Below are positions 36,205 to 44,451 of a stretch of DNA of 64,000 nt, one piece after another. The DNA lies in assembly GCA_900491605.1 (NCBI GenBank), contig UESW01001684.1, positions 202,051-266,050 on the forward strand. Direction: 5' to 3'. Each line of letters starts with the position of its first letter. Position 1 is the stretch's first letter. This DNA comes from Calamus simplicifolius (taxonomy: Eukaryota; Streptophyta; Magnoliopsida; Arecales; Arecaceae). The notes beneath the pieces were generated by a model. That model searched no databases, had not been told where the DNA came from, and saw only the letters and a list, made by a program, of their open reading frames with translations. A program made the translations under genes and the position numbers.

Positions 36205-37533
36205 TCAACTCAAAAGGGATGTGGAGAGCTGCCATCTATCAATCAAATGGAGATTTGTTGCATTTTTGGGGAAAGTAGCACCATCCAACTTCATCCTAAT
36301 CGAAACCATAATCTTAGTGACAATTCCGTTTTCATTCAGAGGCAAACGCCCATGCTTGCGGGAGTTTCTTTCAAACCATATGAAGTACAAAGTAGCTCCC
36401 AAGGCAAGCCTGCAAACAATGGAATGAAAAGAGCATCCTTTGATATTTCTGCAAAGCCACGGCCTCAGAGTCACCCAAGAGGATGGGTAGTGCGCTAAGT
36501 GACATTTGCTAGCGATTGTAGACCAAACCCGAGAAGAGAATGGACAATTGAAAAATAGATGGTCATGATCCTCAGTTCTTCCATGACATAAATAGCATGT
36601 CATATGACAAAGAATTCCAAAAGAGATCAGGCGATCCTGGGTAGAAAGCCTACCTCTAATGGCTAACCATAAAATGAAGGAATGCCTTGGAACATGATGC
36701 TTAAACCAGACTAAATGGGCCCAATCAACACGTTGGGAAGGAGACCGGAGAATATTCCAAGCTCTTTTAATAGAGAAAGCAGTAGATCCTTCCCATAATA
36801 CTTTATCATGACAGCTACAGTCGGGCAAAGGGAGGGAACTGGCATCAGATTTCAAAGTGATTAGCTCAGGCGAATTAGCGGCAGGCCACCTCCAATTTTC
36901 AGCAGAAATAATGGCACTAACCTTAGCATCTTTGGTAAGGCCCGAGTCGGTAATAACTCTAGCATTGGAAGAAGAGCAAATAGGGCCTTGAGGTCTCCAT
37001 GAATCAAACCAAAGGGAGGTGCTATCACCATTCCCCACCTTTACAGAAATGAAATTCTTCACTCTATCCCGAATCTTGAGGATTTTCCTCCAAGTCCAAG
37101 AGCAATTCCAAGGGACTTTTGCAACCCAGAAGTGTTCTTTGTGCAGCAGATTTAACTTTACCCAAGCAGCCCATAAGGAGTTAGAGCAAGGATTGCATAA
37201 TAACCAACTGTGCCGAGCCATTGAGGCAGCATTCCAGTCACGGACCTTCTTGATACCCAGACCCCCTTCATCCTTAGGAGTAGAGATGACTGACCAAGAG
37301 ACTTTAGCTCCATACCGATTCAAAGAAACTCCGTTCCATAAAAAGGCCGAAAGAATACTTTCAATTTCTTTAGTGACTTTGACCGGAAGAATGAAGTGGG
37401 CACTCCAAAAAGACTGAATACTAAAGATTACAGATTGTATGAGTTGCAGTCTGCCAGCATAGGAGAGGAAACGATTAGTCCAAACCTTGATCCTCCTTAC
37501 AATACGACCGGTCAACCAAAGCATGACAATCAA
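36205..37533 (-). CDS. LINE-4 ORF2, C-terminal open frame
   Basis: 442-codon open frame with the last part of the reverse transcriptase (RRIKVWTNRFLSYAGRLQL), the GGLGIKKVRDWN connector, the VAKVPWNCSWTWRK segment and the zf-RVT domain (CYLC, then EDHDHLFFNC). It ends with the family tail FIWFERNSRKHGR and a stop shortly after WQLSTSLLS. It continues the protein of 37475-38086 in another frame; the join near 37505 shows extra bases in the stretch after HALVDR. The start given is arbitrary. Confidence 0.85.
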   Translation of the reverse strand: MIVMLWLTGRIVRRIKVWTNRFLSYAGRLQLIQSVIFSIQSFWSAHFILPVKVTKEIESILSAFLWNGVSLNRYGAKVSWSVISTPKDEGGLGIKKVRDWNAASMARHSWLLCNPCSNSLWAAWVKLNLLHKEHFWVAKVPWNCSWTWRKILKIRDRVKNFISVKVGNGDSTSLWFDSWRPQGPICSSSNARVITDSGLTKDAKVSAIISAENWRWPAANSPELITLKSDASSLPLPDCSCHDKVLWEGSTAFSIKRAWNILRSPSQRVDWAHLVWFKHHVPRHSFILWLAIRGRLSTQDRLISFGILCHMTCYLCHGRTEDHDHLFFNCPFSSRVWSTIASKCHLAHYPSSWVTLRPWLCRNIKGCSFHSIVCRLALGATLYFIWFERNSRKHGRLPLNENGIVTKIMVSIRMKLDGATFPKNATNLHLIDRWQLSTSLLS

Positions 37534-38086
37534 GAGCTTTGAGCTTCATGGAAGTTAGAGGAACACCCAGATATCTGATTGGGAAAGAACCAAGAGAAAA
37601 TCCCAACAAGTTTGTAAAATCTCGATGGAGATGGACTGAAGCACCCGAGAGGAAAATGAAGCTTTTTGACTTATTAGGAATGAGACCTGAGAGGGAGGAG
37701 AAAGTATCAAGAGCATCTTTTACCACTCTGATAGAGTTCAAATCTCCACGGCAGAAAACCATCAGATCATCAGCAAAACAAAGATGTGAAATCTTGGATT
37801 TCCGGCATCTCCAATGAAACTTGAAAGAAGGGGAGGCTTGGATTTTCTGATCAAGGATTCGAGAGAAGATATCCATGCATATAACAAAAAGGTAAGGAGA
37901 AATGGGATCACCTTGACGAAGACCTTTCTTTCCAGCAAAGAAACCATTGAGCTCACCATTAATTGCCACAGAATACTTAGCAGAAGAGACACAAGACCGA
38001 ATCCATCCAATAAATAATGGAGGGAAGCCAAGAAGCTGAAGGGAATCCCAAAGGAAATCCCACCGTACCGAATCGAAAGCCTTCAT
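37475..38086 (-). pseudogene. LINE-4 ORF2, reverse transcriptase fragment
   Basis: 203-codon frame holding the polymerase core: MKAFDSVRWDFLW at the start, GLRQGDPISPYLFV, then CFADDLMVFCRGD with the catalytic aspartates, and FPIRYLGVPL near the end. The frame is lost after LDCHALVDR through a small insertion, and the downstream part continues at 36205-37533. The frame is open upstream to the truncation at about 38119. The finger region and endonuclease are absent. Confidence 0.85.
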
Positions 38087-38119
38087 TAAATCAATCTTTA
38101 GAGCACAACAAGGAGAGGA

Positions 38120-38153
38120 GGTTAGTCATCAAGTATGGTTAGTCATCAAGTAT
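38120..38153. repeat. 17-bp tandem duplication at the LINE-4/LINE-5 junction
   Basis: GGTTAGTCATCAAGTAT occurs at 38120-38136 and again at 38137-38153, exactly where minus-strand LINE-4 meets plus-strand LINE-5. Confidence 0.85.
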
Positions 38154-38836
38154 GGATTCCCAAATCTTCTCATCTTAACTCCAAATCTGTTTCAGATGGT
38201 GATTGGCAGCTTGTGGAAAACCATCGTAAGGAGGTTCCGATTTTGAACTCCTCTCCTCCCAAGGCACAGATTGCAAATCCTTCATCGGCTCAGATTGCAA
38301 ATCCTTCAAAGTTCTCTGCGGGTGATATTCCGAATCTTCAGGATTCGTCTGGAACTGAGGAACTGGTCTCCTCTGCTTCTCTGCCAGTCCATGGCTCTCT
38401 CAATATTCAGAAGTCTTCCAGAGGTTTCCTCCCGAGCTCTATCATTCCGACAACTGTTTCTTCTGGCTCCGGAGTTGGACGATGCACCTCCTCCAATGCC
38501 TTTGCTCTTCTTCAAGTGATGGATGATGGTCATGCTGAGCGGAAGGAAAATTCTTCGGGTTCTCAGCTTGCTATTGCGGTAGGCTCCACCTGCTCTTTGG
38601 AGGACTCCTCCTCTCATGGCTGTAAGGACTCTTCTCCTCTTTCGTCCCCTTCTAGCACTCCGCTTCTTGCAAGGAAACTCATCATGGTTGACGAAGTGGA
38701 AAGAAAAAGCAGGGCAGGAAGAAGAAGGATAAGAAGAAGACAGGGAGCTCTAGTCACTCCAGGGGGAACTCCTCCTTGTCTCCAAATGTTTAAACTAGCC
38801 TCTTGTTTCAGCCGGGGTCTTAATGATCTGCTATAG
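38135..38836 (+). pseudogene. LINE-5 ORF1 C-terminal fragment
   Basis: About 233 codons matching the C-terminal half of ORF1 in LINE-12: SHQVWIPKSSH (AGHQVWIPKPAH in LINE-12), a serine-rich linker, NAFALLQ, then SSTPLLARKL and VDEVE. A basic arginine-rich stretch follows. The frame then reads into the former ORF2 start (MFKLAS...SRGLNDLL) and stops at 38834-38836. The ATGA overlap seen in other copies is lost here, since the start is followed by TTT. ORF2 sequence continues to about 38985 with many substitutions (a KACN-like motif is still recognisable). The DUF4283-like domain and knuckle are missing. Confidence 0.75.
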
Positions 38837-38989
38837 ATACAGAAGTTTGCTTCTTGGCTTCTTCTCAATATCTCTTGTGTATCGCTCCTTTTGAATCAAA
38901 TATTAAAGCTTGCAACAATGATGAGGTCTTTATGAGCTTGTTTCATGGATGTTTCTGTGCTATCCTCCTTGATGGTATGCTTTGGTTTC
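38137..38989 (+). mobile_element. LINE-5: ORF1/ORF2-start fragment
   Basis: Plus-strand LINE fragment covering the ORF1 C-terminus and a degenerate start of ORF2, with no 3' UTR or poly(A). It begins at the HQVWIPK motif just after the ORF1 zinc knuckle. At about 38990 the text switches back to ORF1 sequence of another copy. It could be the inverted 5' piece of the LINE-4 insertion event or an older, separate copy. Confidence 0.6.
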
Positions 38990-39039
38990 AGTTATGGAAG
39001 CAGATGCTCAATGATCAGCAACCTCTGTTTTCAATGGCC

Positions 39040-39162
39040 TTCTCTCAATCATTCGGATCGTCAAATGCCGCTACTGTTGAACCGTTTGCATTTGACGATC
39101 CGTTAGCGGCATTTGACGATCCGATTGTAAATTTCGACGATCCGCTTTCAGCTTCTGACGAT
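39040..39162 (+). pseudogene. LINE-6 ORF1 fragment with DDP repeats, cut by gap
   Basis: Short coding remnant with three closely spaced FDDP-type motifs (FAFDDPLAAFDDPIVNFDDPL), encoded by repeated TTTGACGATCCG or TTCGACGATCC. The same region of LINE-12 ORF1 holds several DDP or GDP motifs. The sequence then runs into 100 N. After the gap only the last few ORF1 codons before the ATGA overlap remain. Confidence 0.6.
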
Positions 39163-39262
39163 NNNNNNNNNNNNNNNNNNNNNNNNNNNNNNNNNNNNNN
39201 NNNNNNNNNNNNNNNNNNNNNNNNNNNNNNNNNNNNNNNNNNNNNNNNNNNNNNNNNNNNNN
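39163..39262. other. Assembly gap (100 N)
   Basis: Exactly 100 N, the usual placeholder for a gap of unknown size. It interrupts the repeated DDP-coding region of LINE-6 ORF1. Any open frame read across it is unsupported. Confidence 0.99.
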
Positions 39263-39297
39263 TGGCTTGTTCCAGAGGAATCTCTCCTTTACCCCAA

Positions 39298-42291
39298 ATG
39301 ATTAAGCTAGGCTCTTGGAATATTCGGGGCCTTAATGATCCATCTAAGCATTCGGAAATTCGCCATTTTGTGCACTCTCAAAAGCTCTCTTGTTTAGCTC
39401 TGCTTGAGACTAAGATTAAGCCTAGTAGCAAGGAGAAATTCGAACAGAGTATGATTAAGGGCTGGAATAGCATCAATCTGTATGATGGGGATAGCTCTGG
39501 TAGAATCTGGGTCTGGTGGGATCCTAAAATGATTAATGCTAGTGTTGTTTCCAAAAATGACCAGATCTTCCATCTCACTATCACAATTCTTTCTTCTAAT
39601 GCTCAGTTTATTGCCTCATTTGCTTATGGTTCTAATGAAGCTACGGCAAGAAGACAGTTATGGAATAATCTGAGAGATCATGCTATCTCTTTCGCTCAGC
39701 GCCCTTGGATTGTAATGGGGGACTTCAATGCCATTCGCTTCCGTCATGAAAGGAAGGGTGGTTCTTCTGAGTGGCCCTGCATCATGGATGAGTTTAATAA
39801 CTCTCTGTTTCAAGCTGGCCTGGATGATCTTCGCTACGGCGGGTGTTTCTTCACCTGGCATAATTCCAGAATGACTGGGCACATTCTTAGGAAGCTGGAT
39901 CGTGCACTTGTTAATCCTCCATGGTTCAACTCCTTCCCTCAATCTACTGCTCAATTCCTACCTTATGGACTCTCAGATCACTCCCCGGCAGTTGTTGATC
40001 TTGGAATGAAGTTCCCTCTATTCAAATCACCCTTCAAATTTTTCAACTTTTGGTCTGAATTCGACGAATTTCTCCCATTAATTGAGGATATCTGGAGCAC
40101 TCCTATTGCTGGATATGCAATGTTCAAAGTATACAAAAAACTTAAACTTGTTAAATCGGCATTGAAAGCGCTGAGCAAGACCAAGAATGAGTTGATTAAT
40201 GGTGATCTTACTGCTCTTCGCAACGAGCTGGCTGTTCTTCAGTCTGCTGTTGCTGCTGGATCAAATGACCCTGACCTATTGATGAGGGAGATGGACTGTG
40301 CAAAGCGACTATCTCTTCTCACTAGGGGGAAAGAGAGCTATGTAAGGCAGCGAAGCCGAGTTCAATGGTTGAAAGAAGGTGATCGCAACACTGCTTTTTT
40401 CTTCAACTCTATTAAAGGTAGAAACAACGTTAACAAGATTCTCTGCATTCAAAATGAAAATGGGGATTGGATTCGGGAGAAGGATCAGATCTGTAATGAG
40501 GTGGTTCGATTCTATATGCATCTTCTTGGCAAGGACTATGGATCCATTTATGATGGCAGCGGGATGATCAATTTCTTCAAGGACCGCACTCTTTCTCCAG
40601 ATCAAATTTCTAACTTATGCGGCGATTTCTCGGACGATGTTATCAAAGCTACTTTCTTCAGACTTCATCCTAACAAAGCTCCTGGCCCTGACGGTTTCAA
40701 CGCCTTTTTCTTCCATAAGACCTGGCATGTTGTTGGACCGGACATCACTGCGGCCATCAGGGAATTTTTTACTAATGGAATTCTTCTCAAGGAAGCAAAT
40801 TGCACTACTGTTGCTCTCATTCCTAAAGTTCCCAATGCCTCCAAACTAAAGGACTTCAGACCTATCTCTTGCTGCAATACGATCTACAAATGCATCTCCA
40901 AGCTCCTCGCTGATCGTCTGACAGAAGTCCTTCCATCTATTATATCTGAAGCTCAATCGGCTTTTGTGCATTCTAGGCATATCGGTGACAACATTTTGAT
41001 GGCCCAGGAGCTTGTTCGAGGATATCATCTCTCATCAAGCAGCCCGAACTGTACTCTCAAAATTGATCTTATGAAGGCCTTCGATTCTGTGCGTTGGGAC
41101 TTCCTGTGGGATTCTCTCCGCCTTCTTGGATTCCCTGCTATCTTCATTGGATGGATCAAGGCTTGTGTCTCTTCTGCCAAGTACTCAATTGCTATTAATG
41201 GGGAACTTCATGGTTTCTTTGAAGGGAAGAAAGGCCTCCGCCAAGGTGATCCGTTATCTCCATATTTATTTATCATTTGTATGGATGTCTTCTCTCGGAT
41301 TCTTGACCTGAAAATCAAATCCTCCACGTCTTTCAACTATCATTGGAGATGCCGGAAATCCAACTTAACCCACTTATGCTTTGCGGATGATTTACTGGTC
41401 TTTTGCCATGGGGATCTTAATTCCATCAATGTGGTTAAGGATGCTCTTGATACTTTCTCCTCTCTATCGGGTTTAACACCTAACAGTTCTAAAATCTCCA
41501 TTTTTATCTCGGGTGTGACGGCTCCTTTGCATCATGAGATTGCGAATTTCATTGGTTACAATCTGGGCAAACTCCCTATCAGATATCTTGGGGTTCCTCT
41601 CATTTCCTCCAAACTTAAAGCTCTTGACTGCCATGCCTTGGTCGATCGTATTTTGAGGAGGATCAAGCTCTGGACCAATCGGTTCCTCTCCTATGCTGGG
41701 AGGTTACAACTTATTCATTCGGTTCTCTTCAGTATCCAGACTTTTTGGAGCTCCCATTTCATTCTTCCCGTCAAAGTCATCAAAGATATTGAAGGTATTC
41801 TATCGGCTTTCTTATGGAAAGGCTCTTCCTTGAACCGCCATGGTGCTAAAGTGGCCTGGTCCGATATCTCCTGCCCGAAAGTTGAAGGAGGGTTGGGAAT
41901 TAAAAAGATTCGTGATTGGAATGCTGCCTCCATGACCCGTTATATTTGGCTTCTTTGCCAGCCTTGCTCCAATTCTTTGTGGGCTGCTTGGGTCAAGAGG
42001 AACCTGCTTCATAAAGACCACTTCTGGGTGGCCAAAGTGCCTTGGAATTGCTCATGGACCTGGAGGAAAATTCTAAAGCTTAGAGATAGTGTGAAGGCTT
42101 TCATCTCTGTTAAAGTTGGGAATGGTGAAGATACCTCGCTTTGGTTTGATTCTTGGAGACCCCTTGGACCTATTTGTTCTTCCTCAAATGCTAGAGTTAT
42201 ATCTGATTCAGGTCTTGGGAAAGATGCTAAGGTCAGCGCCATCCTTTCAGTAGGGGGTGGAGATGGCCGGTTGCGAACTCTGTGGAGCTGA
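39298..42291 (+). CDS. LINE-6 ORF2: endonuclease and reverse transcriptase, nearly intact
   Basis: Open for about 997 codons from ATG 39298, which overlaps the putative ORF1 stop as ATGA. The N-terminal endonuclease (residues about 1-230) has GSWNIRGLNDP, ETKIK, GDFNAIRFRHE (about 141) and SDHSPAVVDLG (about 227). It would nick target DNA. The reverse transcriptase has HPNKAPGPDGFNAFF (about 459), KIDLMKAFDSVRWDF (about 588), GLRQGDPLSPYLF, CFADDLLVFC (about 695) and IRYLGVPLISS (about 765). The connector GGLGIKKIRDWN and the VAKVPWNCSWTWRK segment follow. A one-base gain in a G run near 42252 shifts the frame, and zf-RVT continues at 42282. This is one of the longest single open frames in the window. 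The ATG was chosen because the upstream frame crosses the N gap. Confidence 0.9.
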   Translation: MIKLGSWNIRGLNDPSKHSEIRHFVHSQKLSCLALLETKIKPSSKEKFEQSMIKGWNSINLYDGDSSGRIWVWWDPKMINASVVSKNDQIFHLTITILSSNAQFIASFAYGSNEATARRQLWNNLRDHAISFAQRPWIVMGDFNAIRFRHERKGGSSEWPCIMDEFNNSLFQAGLDDLRYGGCFFTWHNSRMTGHILRKLDRALVNPPWFNSFPQSTAQFLPYGLSDHSPAVVDLGMKFPLFKSPFKFFNFWSEFDEFLPLIEDIWSTPIAGYAMFKVYKKLKLVKSALKALSKTKNELINGDLTALRNELAVLQSAVAAGSNDPDLLMREMDCAKRLSLLTRGKESYVRQRSRVQWLKEGDRNTAFFFNSIKGRNNVNKILCIQNENGDWIREKDQICNEVVRFYMHLLGKDYGSIYDGSGMINFFKDRTLSPDQISNLCGDFSDDVIKATFFRLHPNKAPGPDGFNAFFFHKTWHVVGPDITAAIREFFTNGILLKEANCTTVALIPKVPNASKLKDFRPISCCNTIYKCISKLLADRLTEVLPSIISEAQSAFVHSRHIGDNILMAQELVRGYHLSSSSPNCTLKIDLMKAFDSVRWDFLWDSLRLLGFPAIFIGWIKACVSSAKYSIAINGELHGFFEGKKGLRQGDPLSPYLFIICMDVFSRILDLKIKSSTSFNYHWRCRKSNLTHLCFADDLLVFCHGDLNSINVVKDALDTFSSLSGLTPNSSKISIFISGVTAPLHHEIANFIGYNLGKLPIRYLGVPLISSKLKALDCHALVDRILRRIKLWTNRFLSYAGRLQLIHSVLFSIQTFWSSHFILPVKVIKDIEGILSAFLWKGSSLNRHGAKVAWSDISCPKVEGGLGIKKIRDWNAASMTRYIWLLCQPCSNSLWAAWVKRNLLHKDHFWVAKVPWNCSWTWRKILKLRDSVKAFISVKVGNGEDTSLWFDSWRPLGPICSSSNARVISDSGLGKDAKVSAILSVGGGDGRLRTLWS

Positions 42292-42905
42292 TTGCTTTGA
42301 AAGAGGCATCTTCATCTCATCCCCTCCCCGATTGCAGTCTTCAGGATAACACTCTTTGGGATGGTTCACCGATCTTCTCCATTAAAGGTGTATGGAATCG
42401 TATCCGGTCTTCTTCCCAGCGAGTGGATTGGGCTCATCTTGTCTGGTTTTCTCACCATGTGCCTAGGCATTCCTTCACTCTGTGGCTTGCTATTAAAGGT
42501 AGACTTTCCACCCAAGACCGACTTCTTTCATTCGGGATTCATAGTCAATCCTCTTGTTTACTGTGCCATAGCCATTTGGAGGATCATAATCATCTGTTTT
42601 TCAACTGCCCATATTCCACCCGGATTTGGACCTCAATTGCTCTTATATGCGGCTTGGAGCACTACCCTTCTTCTTGGGAGCTTTTGAGACCTTGGCTCTC
42701 TAAAATCACCAAAGGATCATCTCTTCACTCCATTATCTGCAGATTGGCAGTGGGAGCCTCAGTCTACTTCATCTGGTATGAAAGGAATTCCCGCAAGCAT
42801 GGGCAATTACTTATTAATGAAGCAGGGATTATTTCAAAGATAAAGGAGTCGGTCAGAATGAGTCTGGATGGAGCTCAGATCCCGGAAACGAATCTTAATC
42901 GCTAG
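42282..42905 (+). pseudogene. LINE-6 ORF2, zf-RVT end after frameshift
   Basis: 207-codon frame continuing ORF2 after the G-run frameshift. It starts with SVELIALKE, then carries the zf-RVT domain: HHVPRHSFTLWLAIKGRLS, CLLC, then EDHNHLFFNC, followed by VYFIWYERNSRKHGQ. It ends at a TAG (42903-42905) where LINE-8 and LINE-14 read CAG, so the natural protein would run a few codons further. The zinc cysteines are intact. Confidence 0.85.
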
Positions 42906-43103
42906 CTGATTTATCGTTGGCACCTCTCTCTCCCTCATTAGATTATTGCTGATGATTTACCTTCGTAGCTCATCTTATGAGTTCTGTTGTTAGGTTCTGG
43001 ATGTAATCCGGTCTGATTACTTTTGAGGTCTCTACCTCTTGCTGGATGTATTCCTCTCGTTTTCTTTTGAGGTCTGACTCTCTTTGAGGTCTCTACCTCT
43101 CCT

Positions 43104-43117
43104 CGGGCTTTGTCCCG
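43104..43117 (+). other. LINE-6 3'-UTR hairpin
   Basis: CGGG-CTTTGT-CCCG, about 50 bases before poly(A). Confidence 0.6.
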
Positions 43118-43188
43118 ATCTTTTGTACCTATTACAGCTAATCAATACAATTCACCCCTTTTAACTTTCAAAAAAAAAAAAAAAAAAA

Positions 43189-43501
43189 GATTGAAGGTAT
43201 TCTTTCTGCTTTCTTATGGAAGGGTTGTTCCTTGTCTCGCAAAGGTGCTAAAGTGGCTTGGTCTGATATCTCCTGTCCGAAGGTTGAAGGTGGTTTGGGA
43301 ATCAAAAAGATTCGTGATTGGAACAACGCTTCTATGACCCTCTATATTTGGTTACTCTGCATGCCTTGCTCCAAGTCTCTATGGGCCACTTGGGTTAAGA
43401 TGAACCTTCTGCATAAAGATCAATTCTGGGTGGCTAAAGTTCCTTGGCATTGCTCTTGGACTTGGAGGAAAATTCTCAAGCTTAGGGAAAGAGTGAAGGG
43501 C
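43189..43501 (+). pseudogene. LINE-7 ORF2, part before LINE-8
   Basis: Open frame from IEGILSAFLWKG through GGLGIKKIRDWN, LLHKDQFWVAKVPW and SWTWRKILKLRERVKG, then broken by the poly(T) of LINE-8. It continues directly at 44438 in the same protein order (GFISIKVGNG). This is the connector region between reverse transcriptase and zf-RVT. Confidence 0.85.
43488..43501. repeat. Target-site duplication of LINE-8, left copy
   Basis: AAAGAGTGAAGGGC, repeated at 44438-44451; a following TT could also belong, giving up to 16 bp. Confidence 0.9.
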
Positions 43502-43578
43502 TTTTTTTTTTTTTTTTTTTTTTTTTGAAAGTTAAAAGGGGTGAATTGTATTGATTAGCTGTAATAGGTACAAAAGAT

Positions 43579-43592
43579 CGGGACAAAGCCCG
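43579..43592 (-). other. LINE-8 3'-UTR hairpin
   Basis: CGGG and CCCG arms with a 6-base loop, as in LINE-1 and LINE-6. Confidence 0.6.
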
Positions 43593-43754
43593 AGGAGAGG
43601 TAGAGACCTCAAAGAAAGTCAGACCTCAAAAGAAAACGAAAGGAATACATCCAGCAAGAGGTAGAGACCTCAAAAGTAATCAGACCGGATTACATCCAGA
43701 ACCTAACAACAGAACTCATAAGATGAGCTACGAAGGTAAATCATCAGCAATAAT

Positions 43755-44437
43755 CTAATGAGGGAGAGAGAGGTGCCAACGATAAATCAGCTGGCGATTA
43801 AGATTCGTTTCCGGGATCTGAGCTCCATCCAGACTCATTCTGACCGACTCCTTTATCTTTGAAATAATCCCTGCTTCATTAATAAGTAATTGCCCATGCT
43901 TGCGGGAATTCCTTTCATACCAAATGAAGTAGACTGAGGCTCCCACTGCCAATCTGCAGATAATGGAGTGAAGAGATGATCCTTTGGTGATTTTAGAGAG
44001 CCAAGGTCTCAAAAGCTCCCAAGAAGAAGGGTAGTGCTCCAAGCCACATATAAGAGCAATTGAGGTCCAAATCCGGGTGGAATATGGGCAGTTGAAAAAC
44101 AGATGATTATGATCCTCCAAATGGCTTTGGCACAGTAAACAAGAGGATTGACTATGAATCCCGAATGAAAGAAGTCGGTCTTGGGTGGAAAGTCTACCTC
44201 TAATAGCAAGCCACAGAGTGAAGGAATGCCTAGGCACATGGTGAGAAAACCAGACAAGATGAGCCCAATCCACTCGCTGAGAAGAAGACCGGATACGATT
44301 CCATACACCTTTAATGGAGAAGATCGGTGAACCATCCCAAAGAGTGTTATCCTGAAGACTGCAATCGGGGAGGGGATGAGATGAAGATGCCTCTTTCAAA
44401 GCAATCAGCTCCACAGAGTTTGCAACCGGCCATCTCC
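43755..44437 (-). CDS. LINE-8 ORF2 C-terminal fragment (zf-RVT)
   Basis: About 227 codons from WRWPVANSVELIAL to the stop after WHLSLPH. It includes HHVPRHSFTLWLAIRGRLS, CLLC and EDHNHLFFNC of zf-RVT and the tail VYFIWYERNSRKHGQ. The open frame extends upstream to 44594 only because it reads antisense LINE-7 sequence; that part is not LINE-8 protein. Unlike LINE-6, it has CAG in place of the premature TAG, so the family's full C-terminus is seen here. No polymerase or endonuclease is present. Confidence 0.85.
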
Positions 44438-44451
44438 AAAGAGTGAAGGGC
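44438..44451. repeat. Target-site duplication of LINE-8, right copy
   Basis: Second copy of the word at 43488-43501. Confidence 0.9.

Larger units (their letters stand above)
35998..38119 (-). mobile_element. LINE-4: 5'-truncated LINE
   Basis: Minus-strand LINE of 2.1 kb with poly(T) at 35998-36014. It covers the reverse transcriptase from the KIDLMKAFDSVRW box to the end of ORF2 plus the 3' UTR. The left flank is satellite B; the right flank is not satellite but plus-strand LINE ORF1 sequence (LINE-5). No target-site duplication is visible, so either this is an inverted (twin-primed) insertion or the right flank was rearranged. Confidence 0.85.
38990..43188 (+). mobile_element. LINE-6: long LINE copy with assembly gap
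   Basis: Plus-strand LINE with the ORF1 tail (about 38990-39301, broken by 100 N), ORF2 from ATG 39298 to stop 42905, a 3' UTR with hairpin, and a poly(A) tail at 43170-43188. The 5' boundary is uncertain because it abuts LINE-5. It is closest to LINE-8 and LINE-14, with which it shares 3' UTR text. ORF2 has one frameshift and one late stop. Confidence 0.85.
43502..44437 (-). mobile_element. LINE-8: 5'-truncated LINE inserted in LINE-7
   Basis: Minus-strand element of 0.94 kb with poly(T) at 43502-43526. It is flanked by a 14- to 16-bp target-site duplication taken from LINE-7 ORF2. It contains the zf-RVT end of ORF2 and the 3' UTR and is very similar to LINE-6 and LINE-14. Confidence 0.93.

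Noticed and set aside
38854..39297. Upstream extension of the LINE-6 ORF2 open frame across the 100-N gap
   Set aside because: The frame is unsupported through N and joins LINE-5 ORF2 text, LINE-6 ORF1 text and ORF2. Real ORF2 starts at ATG 39298.
42390..42905. RNase H domain at the end of ORF2
   Set aside because: After zf-RVT only a short tail (YFIWYERNSRKHG and about 45 residues) follows in every copy. No DEDD-type RNase H motif is seen.
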